Source of the DNA: Stichopus chloronotus
Lineage: Eukaryota > Echinodermata > Holothuroidea > Aspidochirotida > Stichopodidae
DNA: 64,000 nucleotides
Assembly: GCA_021234535.1 (NCBI GenBank)
Contig: CM037850.1
Span: 20,138,446 to 20,202,445 of the forward strand
Direction: 5' to 3'
Program-made: the position numbers and the translations under genes
Notes under the pieces: generated by a model
Databases searched by the model: none
What the model saw: only the letters and a program-made list of their open reading frames with translations
Told to the model about the DNA's origin: nothing
In this document: in pieces, positions 25,855 to 39,263 of the stretch
How positions within the stretch are numbered: the first letter of the stretch is position 1
Layout of the letters: every line of letters starts with the position of its first letter

Positions 25855-26235
25855 ATATTTCAAGCAATGGCCTCAACCAGCCTGGTGGCATGGCGTTTGA
25901 CCTCTATTAAAATGAAGTCATCTTCCCATCAAGAGTCATCAATGTTTACAGTTTGAAGGTCCAGCAACAATCCATGATGACTTCTAATGATATCACATCC
26001 ACTCATCCAGTGCTACCCATATGATAAAAGGTTGACGTTTCATTAATGTCACATAAAGCTGGGATATCTCTCTGATTCATATATATGCATACGTACTTCA
26101 ACTTGTGTGTTTACTTCGAATGACCTTTGACCTCCACGGAAAAACATTAAGGATCATCTATCAATAGTGGATTACCAACACACTAACTTGAAGCTCGAGC
26201 ACCTTTCCCTAGGCCTTCTGGAGATATCATGAATT
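25855..26235. repeat. Two units of a dispersed 'TTTGACCT' repeat family
   Basis: Units at about 25858-25995 and 26090-26230 share the order: ATTTCAAGC or ACTTCAAC-like sequence, (C/G)TTTGACCTC, a TCATC block, an AACTTGAAG or TTTGAAGGTCC block, and a final GATATCA. Related sequence lies in intron 3 of gene D (about 44390-44590 and 44865-45015). Non-coding. Confidence 0.45.
26121..26133 (-). promoter_or_regulatory. Perfect DR1 consensus inside a dispersed repeat
   Basis: TGACCTTTGACCT reads AGGTCAAAGGTCA on the - strand, the textbook DR1 site for HNF4 and RXR-type receptors. It lies 575 bases before the gene C start but within a repeat unit, so it may be an accident of the repeat. The gene-proximal site at 26535 is better supported by conservation. 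Confidence 0.3.
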
Positions 26236-26534
26236 TACAACCCAAGCAGCCACCAACACATGTACACCACACATACAAGCAAACACACACAGGCCATCCG
26301 AGTATATCGTAAATGTTCTTAACATGTCATCGGAGAGGAAAAAATACATAAAGAGCAGATATCTATGCAGTACACTATATGCACTGAAAGTCAAACACTA
26401 ACGGCACCATAAATAAACAATGAACTATCACCCACACAATAGTCTGATATTACGGTGAGCATCATGTCATGTATAACGACTACCCACATTACGGTTACAG
26501 TATAACATCAGAGAACGACATTGTTGTTCCCTTG

Positions 26535-26547
26535 AGGTTAAAGGTGA
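26535..26547 (+). promoter_or_regulatory. DR1-like nuclear receptor site upstream of gene C
   Basis: AGGTTAAAGGTGA ends 160 bases before the ATG of gene C, in the context TTCCCTTGAGGTTAAAGGTGA split over 26528-26547. It is identical in its 13-base core to the site at 39608 before gene D. AGTCAAATGG at 26613-26622 is a second word shared with D (39693-39702) and nearly with B. Confidence 0.55.
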
Positions 26548-26707
26548 TGATTTATATGTGTGCACACATTGACGGAAGGGATCGCTAGTTACCCAAAGTA
26601 CGATGTCCACATAGTCAAATGGAAGATGTGAACTAGATTCTCTGCATGTTTAATAATGGTTATATCGTCCCGTGTTGCGGTTAAGTTAGTTAACGACCGC
26701 ATTCAAA

Positions 26708-29700
26708 ATGGATGAAAGACTGTTTGAAGACATCGACATTGCTAAATATTACCAGAGATACCGTCCAGATTACAAGAGATCAGATATAGAAGAAAAGGTA
26801 ATTCCTTTTCTAAGAGAGGAGCTGAAACGGGTAAGTGACAAAAGTGTTCGTGACGGCCCCAGGAAATATTATTAAGCTAATTGTTATATTCCAGGGTCTT
26901 TTGTATGGACTGCATATAGTTCATTTATTTTGGTAATTTCAATACGATAAGAGTGTGACGATGGCACATAATGTTAGTATAGGATATTGCTACCTTCTAC
27001 ACAGATATTCAATAGGATATTTATGTTCTCAGATCACAACAAAGATGTCCTTTATTGAAGCATCATTGTGATTGGCTAACCCCTAACCTTCTTTTACAAA
27101 CGAAGAATTGATTCGTGCTAACATTCTGTGCCACCGTCGTAGTGATAAGATACCTCACAGCGCGAAAGGCTGGTTTGCATTGGTCGAAGACAGAACGACG
27201 TCACAATGGTCACTTCATGTTTTCCATGTCAAAGGATGGAGCTGCTCTATCACACCAAGGAGCTATTACGTCAAAGCTCAATGACCATACACAAAAGACA
27301 ACTAATCAAAACAGTTGTGATTCGACGCTATTGATAAGTTTTGGTTTATGTCTCCGTTCGTAAGTAGTTTTGGTTTATGTCTCTGTTCGTAAGTCTAACT
27401 TACTTAATATTGCACTAACTTGACAAATTGCTATCATGGAGTTTATAATCTATATACGAGCCTGTTTTTTTATCCCTCTTTCATTAAGTCTACTGAAAAT
27501 GGCGTCAAAAAGTGTCAGAAGTACACATTTTGAAGAAAAGAGAGACTGTCAATATGATATAGCTGCGAACAAAATCCGTTTCGTAACTTATGACGTAGTA
27601 GACGACATAAGCTTTTTATGTTTCAAACGGGGAAAAATAGATTATTATTATTATTATTATCATTATTATTTCCATTTAGACTCCAGACAGCCTTGCTGTA
27701 GATGTCGGTTGTGGAACTGGGCAACTTACAAGAATCCTAGCTCCTTTCTTTACTAGAGTCATCGGAGTGGACATCAGTGAGGCGCAGATCACCGTAGCGA
27801 AGGAGTTTACATCAGAGGAAAATATTGAATACAGGTTAAAATCTTTCATGAGGCAGCTTTCTACCCCCCTCCCCCTCCCTACATAGAAACAACAACATAA
27901 GTATGTAGGTCTTTAGTGAAGTGCAAGTGAAGTTCTGAAGATGAAGTTCTTGTCATTTTACTCACTACTTATTCCCGAAATAAAACACCCATGACTTCAA
28001 AACACACGACAAATTTTCATTTGTAGGTGCATGTGGTCGCATGTAATTTAAAGATAATGATTTTCCTCAACACAATAAATCTTTGTGCCTTCATTTCTTT
28101 TGAAAAATCTGACATAAATGGACACTCGGAGTGACGGATGGTGACTCCAACAGCCAATCATAACATTTTTACTGACGTAATTATGTTTCACATGAGTAGC
28201 ACGACAAGCTTGGTACCTATACGTTACGTATGATAAGGGCAAAGAAACTTTGTGTAGTGACAAAGAGACCTGTAGGTGTCTTACATACTGGTGAGTTGCA
28301 AGTGCCTGGAGATTGGGGAGTGCACGTGCGTGTGTGTGTGTGCGCGCAGTTTTTTACCATATACGTACTGCTACGATAGGACATATCATGAGCGTTCCAG
28401 ATGGGTCTGGTCTGACCGCGCAGGCAGTACATTAATGATTAATGTCAGGAAACCTATCGACTATCTAAGGGCAGTTCTTATCTAAAGTAAGCGGCAGTTC
28501 CCTGGTGTCATACACTTCATGTAGTGAGAATTAAGTGAATTCTTTAAATGTTTCTTGTGTTGACGTCCCATAGATAATGTTCTTGAGCATGTTTTCAGCT
28601 TCTCACTTCTTTTGCAGCTGGAATCTTTTTTTACCTGGAATCATTTATCATCAATGTTTACCTTTATAGTTCAATGGTAGTAAACATTTACTAGTATAGT
28701 AGGCTTTTCTCATGACTCTCGTACCGCCTGACAAAAGTTGTCGTTGCCACATAATTTTCACCAAAAATCTGTTACGGTGGTACATTCGATTCTGCAGGAA
28801 GTGAGTTTAAAAGGTCATGTAAAATGAATGTTATAACTACCTATTCACATTAAAAGAGAAAGCAGAACATGTTCTTTAATGCACTACCTAGCATTGTTTA
28901 CAATTGTCACATTGTTTACATTTAGTCTAATTCTCAGATTGGTCTAACTAACTTACAATCACACATTCACATAAGTGTCTTTTCTTTTTTTTTCCAGAAT
29001 TTCACCAGCCGAGGATTTATCGTTTGTGTCCTCCGAATCTGTCGATATGGTAAGTGTAGCAGCAGCCATCCACTACTTTGAGCCCGAAATGTTTTACAAG
29101 GAAATTGCCAGAATTTTAAGACCAGGAGGATGTTTGACGGTTATCACCTCTTCTACGGCGTCCCGCTACATTTCCATGGTACCAGACACCACGAATGCAG
29201 AAGCAATCAGCCAATGCCGATCGTTAATGGAAGAGGTATGTTACGCCCCCACGATTGCAACGTTTAGCAAACCGATTCGTAGACGTTTACATTTTAGTTG
29301 ATGTTGCTATAGATGCAAAATTGTACCATGATTCTGCTTAGAATTGTTAATCAGCGAAAATTAAGGCGGTTGTTAGTGTATTTTATCTCTGTTTCTTATA
29401 TATGAGTTATTTAGTTTTAAATACCATAATTGCACCAGGTGAAAATAAACAGTGGCCAAGCTTGAATTAAACTGAATCTTTCATCAAATTATTTAGAACT
29501 ACGTGAATTTCATTATGTAAAAGCAAATGATAACGGATTAACTTCACTCTAAACTACGAAATACATAGCTTAGAAAATGTCAAAATTTCGAACAGTTGAC
29601 AACTTACATATGTAAAGTTAAGCTCCAACTGAAATGGATGATCCTTAGAGTGATGCGACCGCATCAATTTAATTTGTCGGTACTACAACACAATCGATTT

Positions 29701-32334
29701 TATCATAGCATCATGCCATCACATTCGATTACGAACAAAAAAAAAAACTTTTTGCAAAAATACAAAAAAATGCATAAAACGAATGTTTCTATATGTTTTA
29801 AACGACATGACAATTGGAATTTTTTTAACTGTATCACAACTGCATCAATGCAGCAACACAAGTAATTATGAATTTAATTTTGCATCTCCCCAAAGATTAA
29901 AACAAAGGTTCAAGTTTGGAAAGGAAGTTTGTTAATGAGCAGGGAAACAATTTGTCTCTTTGTGATCATAGCCTAATATGGTACACATATAGACCTATTT
30001 CAGGTTAATTGGTAAACCAAGAATGAATAATATAACAAATACCTTACCTACATCAATACATTTTACTAAAAGTAGTAAATAATATCTTCAGTGACGTGGA
30101 TACATGCATTTGCAATTTGTGCATGAAGCTTCCAATTTTGAATATTCCAATGGAATTGTAGCTTATCAAGTACAACGATACATTTATTACTTTTTGAAAT
30201 CTAACTTTCCAGATTACACAATTATCAGTCACCAATATGGGAGCAAGGGCAAAAATGGTTTGTAAGACTTTACAATATCCCGACCCACCATACCAAGAAG
30301 ATAAAAGGTAAATAATTAACTTTATTGCTGTAATACTTTATTTCCTTCATTCTTGAAAAGAATGTTTAACCATACGGTTGGCTCAGTTGGTACTTTTACA
30401 AATGGGGAGGGGGGGGGGGGGGGTCATGGACTCGACTTGTTGAGTCATACCAAAGACTTTAAAGTATGGGACTTGTTGTCGTCTTGCTCGATGCTCGGGG
30501 TTTAAGAGAACTGAACAAGGGAAAGGTTCAAGTAGGATGTGCTGTTTGAAGAAATAAAAATAGCCCTTACGGTTGATCTTCCATCATTTTCTGTCATTTG
30601 ATACCAATGTGGATAATAACATGCTTTGCCAGGTTTCATTCATTAAACAAATCATTAATTAGAGTGTTAATTACGGTAGAAAGAAGATCGATTTAGTTTT
30701 TTTTTGGCTAGGAAGTCAGCGAAACTGCACCCTGTGGTAAATGTACGGCACTTCGTTGTGAACACTGCAACAACGAAATTTCTATGCGAACACATTTCCT
30801 TTTGAAATTAAGCTATACGTGAACAAATATACCTCTGTACAGGAGTTTTTTATAGCTTTCTGCAACCATAAGAAGTATAACCAGTCCTTTGGTGTACTTT
30901 GGAAAATGCAGGAATAACAGCACATCCTGCTTTAATGTGATTTGGTGAACTCATTTGGTGAGGGCCTACATGCCAAATTCCTCGTTGACAAAAAAAATCT
31001 GAACGTGGTACTACAGTCATTTGTGCCAGCGCCCTGTGCACTCCATCGTCGTACATTAAGTGCTATATACTGGTAACTACAATTGAAGTTAAACATTGGA
31101 GGCTAGTATTATTTTATAGAAACATGAAAAGTCACCCTCCTTTGAATTAAGATGGTCTAAACATTTTATCGATTATGTTAACGAGAAATGCATCATCGAA
31201 CCTTCATATAAGTTGAAGGAGGAGTGTCCACACTACACTGTACGGACGGTTCAGAGTTAAAATTCCGTCCAAGGCAATTGATTTTTATGATGGAGTCGTT
31301 ACAGGTATTTTTCTTTATAAAGAAAGTCAAATGGATCAGATTCAAGAATTCCTTGTAAAGATAAAGGTTAAACTCGTGGTGAAAATCAGTTGTCTAAGAA
31401 ACTAAATAACGTATCGTAGTTTGGTCCCAATTGAATGTTAAAGGAGAGAAAACCCGTTAAACTAACAAAAATATGTAATTTATCCTGTACTAGAATCACA
31501 ATGCAACTTTGGAAGCCATTAAATGGTTTCGAGGGATTTGCTGGCTTCTTGAAATCTCTCGGTGGTCTTAGGAGGTACCGTAAGGAGAATCCACATGAGG
31601 AAGATGTGATTGAAGTGCTGCAAAAGAGGTAAGTTAGAGACAAAGTGTATAAAAGTAACATTTTAACACCCAAATGTCCAATAAATAATAGTTAGACTTA
31701 TCAGCCTAAAAGCCGCTTTCATTACGTCACAATATCAATGTACGGTTAAATTCTTGTGACAAAAAAGGATTATCAATGCAATTTCTGCGCAGTAAGGATC
31801 TTATCCTATAATCGAAGTATCAATTTATAGATCACGTTTCTATAGGTTAAAGGTTATGTTAACAGTCCAGATAGAATCGATTATTATCAATTGGTTTAGC
31901 GGACTACGAGACAGGATTTTTTTTCTTATTTGAATTTGACTTTTAAACATTGAATGAATGTATACCTTATATGAACCTTACATGTAAGTGACAATAAACT
32001 TTCGTCTTGAATATGCGGGTCTTTTGTAGCCGAATTTTACTGGTTATTATTTCATGGGTGAAGTCACTATTAGAAGAGAGAAGATATTGTTACTATAAAG
32101 GAGTGAATTAGAGAAAGAAAAAAAAAGTTCTAAATAGCACCAATTCAAGCTGTACCGTTTCAAGCATGGTCAGATCCTCCTGTTTGCCGATAATTCGTTT
32201 CGTTATTTTTGTCATCTTTCTCTCATAGACTCGGGAAGATACTTCGCGAGGTCACATCAACTCCAGAAACATTTCCACTTTATCTCAATGGCGAGGTAGA
32301 ATGCATTATGTATCGTAAACCGTGTACAGATTAA
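26708..32334 (+). CDS. SAM-dependent methyltransferase, array copy C (6 exons, 283 aa)
   Basis: Joined exons 26708-26830, 27680-27834, 28998-29235, 30213-30307, 31494-31628 and 32229-32334 give 283 codons ending in TAA. This is the most compact copy (5.6 kb). It opens MDERLFEDIDIAKYYQRYRP. Motif I is DVGCGTG (49-55), VIGVD ends at D72, followed by SEAQITVAKEFTSEENIEYR; AAAIHYFE holds H118; the loop motif is ILRPGGCL. Exon 4 is the most divergent part, reading ITQLSVTNMGARAKMVCKTL where A and B have V(S/A)(R/K)xTLQN followed by IC(T/G)T. The C-terminus YRKPCTD is shared with copy D. No signal peptide or membrane segment is seen, so a cytosolic enzyme of unknown substrate is inferred. Upstream DR1-like and AGTCAAATGG elements are shared with D. 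Confidence 0.92.
27641..27670. repeat. (ATT)n microsatellite next to exon 2 of C
   Basis: About ten ATT units with one CAT interruption, ending nine bases before the exon 2 boundary at 27680. It therefore forms most of the pyrimidine-poor acceptor region of that intron. Confidence 0.9.
30365..30530 (+). repeat. tRNA-derived SINE with G15 run, intron 4 of C
   Basis: Starts about 60 bases after exon 4 with GGTTGGCTCAGTTGGTAC, an A-box-like tRNA 5' end. A G15 run (30409-30423) has replaced the middle. GAGTCATACCAAAGAC and GGACTTGTTGTCGTCTTGC follow. Gene D has a matching but more decayed copy at the same place after its exon 4 (46570-46760), which suggests insertion before C and D split. The body also matches 16960-17040. 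Confidence 0.55.
31215..31290 (+). repeat. Decayed tRNA-like SINE remnant, intron 4 of C
   Basis: GAGTGTCCACACTACACTGTA and AAGGCAATTGATTTT align with the remnant at 7983-8055 in gene A, but the B box has been lost. The preceding block (CCTCCTTTGAATTAAGATGGTCTA at about 31136-31157) also aligns to 8268-8291 in A, so real ancestral intron 4 sequence survives. Confidence 0.35.
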
Positions 32335-35300
32335 ACTTTTCCGGCTGTTCTGAACACATGGATACATGGTAATGAGTAATACAGTCGCAAACATGTATGT
32401 TTCTCGCTGTATTTCTTGCTGTGTGAAATCATATCATGTGAAATCGTTCAAATTACTCTAAATATTCGATTTGGTAAAGAAAATTTTTAATGGTTCATAT
32501 TGTCATTGTTTATATTCTGATAGTCGATTTGAATCGGGAATGTACAGAGCCTTTTGTAAAGGGAAATTACGCTATAAACTTAAATACAAATACTACGCAC
32601 ACTCATTTTATAGGAGCAGCAGACACATGCTAAAACTTCACAGCAACTTGGACAACTAAGTTTTTAAGTTCAAATCACATGTTTTTTTTCTCTTTTTTTA
32701 TGGACTTCATTAAATACTAAGATGATTGGATTCAACGAAATGAATTAGTAAATCTGTCAGGGAGATGCCCCTGAGATTCAGATACAACGCATTGAGCAAG
32801 GTCTGCACCGTCCCTGACAATATATGAGTATAACGTTTACACGGGATTAAAATGCAAACACAATTTGATATATGTCGTGTGCCGCCATAGGAGTCTAGAG
32901 CTCCCTAGGGTCTTACAGCACATTGCAAACCCGACCTATGTATGGAACTGAACGGGTTTGGATGGACAGCCATTCTGTGGTCACTCTAGTAAACAATAAT
33001 CAAATTTTACAGTCGGGCTGGCCAGCCTATCTGCCCTGTTGGTCATAAAGTCCACCTGAACTATTACCTATCGATATCACATTCCGATACTAGTAAATGG
33101 ACACACAAATTGTGCTTCAGAGGCAGGGATTGACTATATTGCCTAATCATCCACAAAGTGGAAAGATTTTATCAGAGGTAAGGTCAGCTGGAGAAAAAAA
33201 TCTTGCTGTATTCTTTTAGGGTGAGCTAGACCGCTATGGCAGTTACATTACGACTGGGGGGGGGGGGGGGGTTTCTGCACTGGAACCACCTTCCCAGTCT
33301 TCAGAAGAATAAATACTTATTCTTCGAGTTGTTGCTTGGCTTCGCGAATAATGACATACGTAAGTCGTAAACAGATTAAAAACAAAAAAAAAAATCTATA
33401 TGTAGCTATTACAGGAAACGTTCGAAGGCTTTTCACCTTGATGTAAATCAATTAAATTCCTTACTCTTCTCGTGGTTAATTTGGATGATTTCCTCGATTA
33501 AGGTAAAGGTTGAAAGAAGGCATTAATCTCAAATAAATATTGGTTTCGAGTTTTCAAATCACTTAGTCTTAAATTTCCAACGGGGCAACTAAACACCTTA
33601 AACTATTGGTCAGAGAGAGGTACTTGTTGAATGATACGTTAGCTTAAATGATGTTGCTTGGCGAATGACATATGTTGGAATGGAACCCTCGAATAAATGA
33701 AAGAAATAATCGGGTGAATACATCAAAAAATAAGTGAACTCTGACCTTATTTACAAGATGCGAATTCGAAAAGAAGTAGTACTTTAAATCAATGATTCGC
33801 GAAAACGGTCCCTACCGCGCCATGGTGTGTTGGAAATTCCCACGTGGGTTCCATGGTGTACACAGAAAATGGAAGCAGGGGGGCACTTGTTTTGACTGAC
33901 GTAGGATTCCCTGGAGTAATTGTGACACAGGACTGCAGTAATTAACTAGAAAATGTGGTTTCGTACCGTAACCACAATGGACATGACCATATCTCTGGTT
34001 GCCTATGTAGGGTGAGGATAGACTGCCTGGTTAATCCGACAACAGGGACGTAAAACTGGTATGTGGAAAGGGGGGGGGGTAAATATTTTCAAAAATCCAA
34101 CATTCTGTCGAACCCTGGGTCGTTTCCAGGACCGGAATCATCTATAAGCAATCCACCCTAGTGCGAAAGCGTGCGCACACGTGCACAACCAAACATACAC
34201 ACACTCTCTCATTGGCAAGCACATACACTCAAAGTGACGTACGTGTTCTGGAACCCCCACCGTATCATAAAATGTTATTACATTTTATTTTGCTTGTTGT
34301 TTTTATTTTAAATCTGCCTGAATTATTGAAGCCTGGGCAAAACAGTATGATTGTTCCCTCGAGTATTTCCAATGGGGTGGCAACTGCCCACCTGTCCCAC
34401 TCGGATTGCAATCACGCCCCTGTCCGACAAGAGAGGAGTGCAGCAAGTTTTTAATAAAACTTTGGCTCTCATATTCAGAATAGGCCGCCTATAAGTGCCT
34501 GCATTGAAGTGAACCTGTAAGTGTACGTACAGTTTATGTACTCCGTTTTACGTTTTGACTTCAGCTTCAAACTTATACATATGGTAAAATACGAGATTTG
34601 CATCGAAAATTCGGACTTGAGGTTTGACTGAACTTGCCTTCCGTAGGACGTTTTTGTTTATTACGAACATTTACCTTAAACACGTTAGAAAACTAACTCG
34701 TGCAATTGGTCACATCGTTTGTACAATGTGACTGCAATAGGCCGTATACATACTGGCTTTCTACCGATCGCTGATTCGCACCCGCGGCCCGGCTACTACT
34801 ATGCACGTACACATTGTACATTTGTACACTGTATGCAGTTCAAACGACGACGAACGGAGACATCGTAGCAGACCGCTATGACGAAATTCCAGGGAATTAC
34901 CAAAAAGAATTATACTCATTTTTTCACATTTATACTGATGTCTTCATTACCATTTCATAAATCGATTATAAAATTTTGAAAATATATTTAAAACGGTGGC
35001 AAACACCAACGATCTGGAAAGAGATTAAGAAACACATTCCACGTAGGAAAGCATCTTTCGTTCATGACTGCGTCATGTGTAAAGTACCTATAGCGTATTA
35101 GCCTACTTAATATTGTAATTAGCCTACTTAATATTTAAATTTTGAGCATTTGAGAAAAAATGGACCGCATTTCGTAATTAGCGACATTTTTCACACAATC
35201 TTGTCACATACCCGTCGCCTTTGCTGTAAAAATCTTTTCCCAAAAGATCGGTTTGTTTCTGGATGGGAGTCGTCCGATAAACTGGACGAAAGATATGTGG

Positions 35301-37542
35301 TCACGTGATCATCAGAAAATGCTACCAACCACAATAATGGACATGCTGTCATGTCCATTAATAATTAGGGCCAAAAAATATGTCTTACGGAGGTCCCTAA
35401 ACCTGGTGGTGTTTTTATTTTTTGGTTTGTAGTTCTTTAGCTCTTCTGAAGTGTCTTTGATGTTGATAGTGTACAAATAGAGAATTCTTGTTGAGAATCA
35501 GTACTGATTCAGTACCCTTAATAAATTGTTATGACATACTTGCAAGTCCGTGTCTTTTAATGATTATACGTTTGCAATTCCTAGCACGCCCATCGTTGTC
35601 TATCCTCTTGTTAAGGTGTATCGTAATACTGTAAAGGTAAGATTTATTAAAGACTCTAGAAATTCGACATTACTAACGATTCGTGGTTTGTTTGTGAACT
35701 GTCCTGGATTTCTGATGTAATGACCATCAACAGTTTGGTGTCTAAAATGAGCTAGTGACCACCATCTATGGCGTAGGCCTATGGGCTCTCCTCTGCTTGG
35801 GACAAAACAGAATTTGCAGAAAAACTATGACATTTGTCCAAATTTTCTCAAATGATGACGAATGTGCAAGTTTGCGCAAAATGAGGTTAATGAAATGGGT
35901 GAGACTGACATTAGTCTGGCTCTAATTCAGATAACTTCATTTTAATATTAAATTCATTTCATATTAACTTGTTTTTAATATAACTTCTTTTTAATGTAAT
36001 ATCATAAAGTTACAGTCACACCCGACTAGGTTACCTGAAAAAAAGAAAAAAAAAAGAAATGAGGTAGGACCACCTTTTTTCTGGTTTTAGCATGGGTGAA
36101 ACTTTTATGTCTTAGGATAGGTATATTTTTGTTCTAAATGCGTCAATCATTAAACGCAAAGATTCCAAACTATTTCAATTATTTTGCCTATTCCTCATAG
36201 TTGGCAAGATGGGAACTTAGGACCTCTTGTGGGGTCTGTTAACAAACCTCCAGTGGGCAAAGTAATCGGTCCCTAGGCACATCTCTAGGTATCTCAAGGA
36301 CTTCAGGGCAGGGGAAGAGACATATTCTAGGATCATTTGAGCTGAATGTGAGTGGGGGGGGGGGGGGAACAAAGGTTTTGAATGAAGGTAATGGCCCATC
36401 CTCCTTAGTGTCGCTACTAGCAAAATACAATAGAAAGTGAAAAACTCTGGAAATCATCTTTCAGTTCTGTTTTAAACAGTAATTTGTCTTTCATTTTCTC
36501 CCCTATTCTCTTGACTTTTTTTTTTTTTTTGTTCACTTGTGTTTCCCAATTTCTAATTCAATTACTAATTCACGAGATAGCTTTTTAAGTGGAGTGCCAC
36601 CATTGGTTCATGCCATATCTTTTAAGCTAAAAAGAGAGAGTCCCACCAACCTCACCATTTTATTGTTTTAGTAAGGTTCAGCTTCTTGCAAACCCTTTTC
36701 GTCTCATGTTGTTTATATCATATCATGCTGTGATGATCCAGATGGTCAATTAAACGTCAATCTGGTCACTTTAGGTAGGTCAGTTGTGTAAATCCAATGT
36801 CTAGGCTTTCTTGAGCTGCATGGCAGGAAGTATTAGGTGTCATGTCAGCAGGCAAAACATGTCTAATCGAGCATGGAAGAGGGTCTGTCGAATATTTTAG
36901 TACAATCATAACGTCATGTTGGCGCGGAGGGTCCACATAGCGTGATTCTGTTCCCAGTAGTCATGGGGCAAGATTTTTTTTTTCACTCCAACATACCTTC
37001 ACTGTGATAACATCTTTCCAGTTCATGGACAATTAGGCAATAACCATCATTGCTAGCCTTCTCCCTTCAGGGGTAAAAGGGTGTGAAACATTATCTTCTA
37101 AGCTCTAAGCTAACTGTAATTGTGTGGCTAGTCAACACTCACTTAAGCTGGGCCATGTATTCTTTTCTTTGTTTTAACAAATTCCTTGTTCTGCTTCTCT
37201 TATAAGTTTGTTGTCTTATTTCTGCACAGAAAGTAAGGAAAGTTTACCAAGATTAATTAAAAAGCATGTAGAACACAAAATCGGATATAGTCTATAAACA
37301 TCCTAGAAACAGACCTACTTGTGTGTTGATGGAGTAACCAATATCCCAGCTAAGATTGCAAAGGTAATTGACCAAAGTTACTAGGCCAGCCCAAGGGTGT
37401 AATTTTTACCTGAGGCAGTCAATCTCTGTGTGAGTAGTGAAAAATCCACAACCCGGAAATTCCCATACATAGGTCGGGTTCTCCACACAAAAGTTCTGCC
37501 CCATCATTACAGGGACCAAAATCACCCTATGAAGAAAATGTC

Positions 37543-38000
37543 GGTTTTTCAAAACCACCAGATGGCAAGAAACTTCATTTCTCTGGTGTTTTTGAGCTGA
37601 ATAAATGTGACCTCGAAGTATGGACATCATGCATGCAATTAATCAATTCATGTGAAAAGAAAAATCAATCTAAGAATGAGATGTTGATTAAAATCAGTGT
37701 TTTTGAAGTGATACAAGAAACATAATAAGTTACATATTCTCTTTCATTTTTTTTTTTATTTCTCTTTTTTTTTGATGAACAGAGTAACGCGAAACCGCCT
37801 TAAAATCTGGGGGGGGGGGGGGGGCAGAGGTTGTTTGAACAAATTATTTTGTCACGAAACAGATTGATTACTAAGCGGAGCGACACTATTGATTGGCACG
37901 GAGAGTACAAGAAAAGTGTCAAGACCTCCGGATGGTAAGGATTTCTCTTCAAGCGTCTACTTGAGCTGCATGTACCCTGCCTTAAACCTTATGTCTCACG
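37543..38000 (+). repeat. Two copies of dispersed repeat family R1
   Basis: A 3' portion at 37543-37665 (CAAAACCACCAGATGGC to AATTCATGTGAAAAG) and a longer copy at 37862-38000 (CTAAGCGGAGCGACACTATTG, GGAGAGTACAAGAAAAGTG, CTCCGGATGG, GAGCTGCATGTACCC). Both match the copy at 63265-63440. A G16 run (37809-37824) precedes the second copy. Confidence 0.6.
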
Positions 38001-38044
38001 TCTGACGTTATATCTGTATTTTCCAAATTAACTATGCAAACATT

Positions 38045-38345
38045 TTATGGGAGTGCGTTCAAGGTCAGCCTATGCTTGTACCTGCTGGTGTTGATTGCTT
38101 GCTGGTAGATGGGAGAAATTTTGTAAAATACGCCCTCGTTCGATGAAATATCGCACAACCGTCTACTAATGGATGCCGGTAGATTTCTGAGTATGACTGG
38201 TGGGTGATTAGACTTGCGATCTATGTGCTGTGGTATATTGTTAGGTTTGTTGTAAGGGAAGTACTGGTTAGAGATGAGGTCCAGAGTTACATCAAGGTAC
38301 TTCACACACTTAAGGTTGGCTTCTGCTGTGATGCGTACAGTGTAG
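38045..38345 (-). pseudogene. Reverse transcriptase C-terminal fragment, Penelope-like element
   Basis: On the - strand the frame reads LKCVKYLDVTLDLISNQYF, then YNKPNNIPQHIDRKSNHPP, then ILRNLPASISRRLCDISSNE and YQQAINTSRYKHRL. In Penelope-like elements the RT ends with the pattern FLDVTL, PYxKPN, SNHPP, LPxSIxxRL, SxxEExF, YxxAL. Neither the catalytic palm motifs nor a nuclease domain follows in the expected place, so this is an isolated fragment. Its frame stops at 38045. Confidence 0.7.
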
Positions 38346-38573
38346 GTTGAAGGAGTTAAAAATTGCGCAGAGATCTGTTTTGATGTATTCGATTTTTTTT
38401 TTTTTTTATGGTGGCTCATCGAGAGCAGCTAGGCCGTCATCTCTGATGTTACGCCTGCTATATTTTTGACTGGTGGTATGGAGAAGGAAGGTCAGCCCAC
38501 TAGCTCGCAGAACTCCGCCCCGTCGAAACTTTCCATAGTGACATCAAATAGATCGTCGGAACTTTTTTTGATC

Positions 38574-38688
<115 letters not shown>

Positions 38689-38700
38689 TTAGTTATCGAA

Positions 38701-39263
38701 TAGTTTTTATTTCACATTTACGTCGGTCCTGTGTGGTTTTGTAATTACTAGAAAAAATAAAGACTCTGAGGTTGGATAATCAGTGACTTGTGAGATTAAA
38801 GTGTTCCGAAACTGGGAATCCAGGACTGTTCCTTCTTATGCTGCTTTTGTGGTTGTTGAATTTTTGTCGAAAGCTAGTACCAGTTTCCCTGATATATGTC
38901 ATTTCAGGACATCTATTACAATAAAGTGCATAAACCATATTGTTAAAATCACAGGTGAAATTACCAGGTTTCAACTCAATGTCCATAGCATGGTTAAAAA
39001 AGAACTGCGAGGTGTCAATGAGTTTGCATGTACTGTAAGGCACCTAGGCTTATTGCACTGTTGCTTCCTGGATAGGGCAGTATTATGGGATGATTGGTGA
39101 AGTGTAGTTCTAACAAGAGATGCTTTGAGGTTACGGGGTTGCCTGTCGGCCAACAAACGGGGCTCTCAAAAAAACTCGGTAACCCTGGAGTAGCACTGTA
39201 GGATATTCCAAGACCGTCTGATTCTGTTAAGGAGGGACCGACGTAACTGTGAAATAAAAACTA
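38701..39263 (-). mobile_element. GIY-YIG retroelement fragment bounded by 29-bp inverted repeats
   Basis: TAGTTTTTATTTCACATTTA... at 38701-38729 is repeated in inverted orientation at 39235-39263 with one mismatch by my reading. Between them the - strand encodes a GIY-YIG domain in two frames: RQPRNLKASLVRTTLHQS and CNKPRCLTV (39156-39020), then after a frameshift near 39000 MVYALYCNRCPEMTYIRETG and FRQKFNNHKSSIRR, ending PVSEHF (39000-38780). The family pattern is (V/I)YxIxCxxCxxxYIGET, here YIRET with Gly lost. It is a different subfamily from the piece at 11560. Frameshift and motif loss make it a relic. Confidence 0.65.

Larger units (their letters stand above)
21962..26707. other. Spacer between genes B and C
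   Basis: No coding exon or transposase fragment is recognised. AATAAA signals occur at 23551 and near 24390, but I cannot tie either to gene B. At 25850-26260 there are two related units of a dispersed repeat, and the final 180 bases carry the conserved elements before gene C. The rest is AT-rich DNA without visible structure. Confidence 0.55.

Noticed and set aside
28975..29301. Reading exon 3 of gene C as a single-exon gene with N- and C-terminal extensions
   Set aside because: Conserved acceptor and donor sites at 28998 and 29235 match the other three copies; the extensions are intron.
36217..36457. Overlapping proline-rich - strand frames
   Set aside because: Created by the G14 run at 36354-36367; there is no similarity between the frames and known domains.
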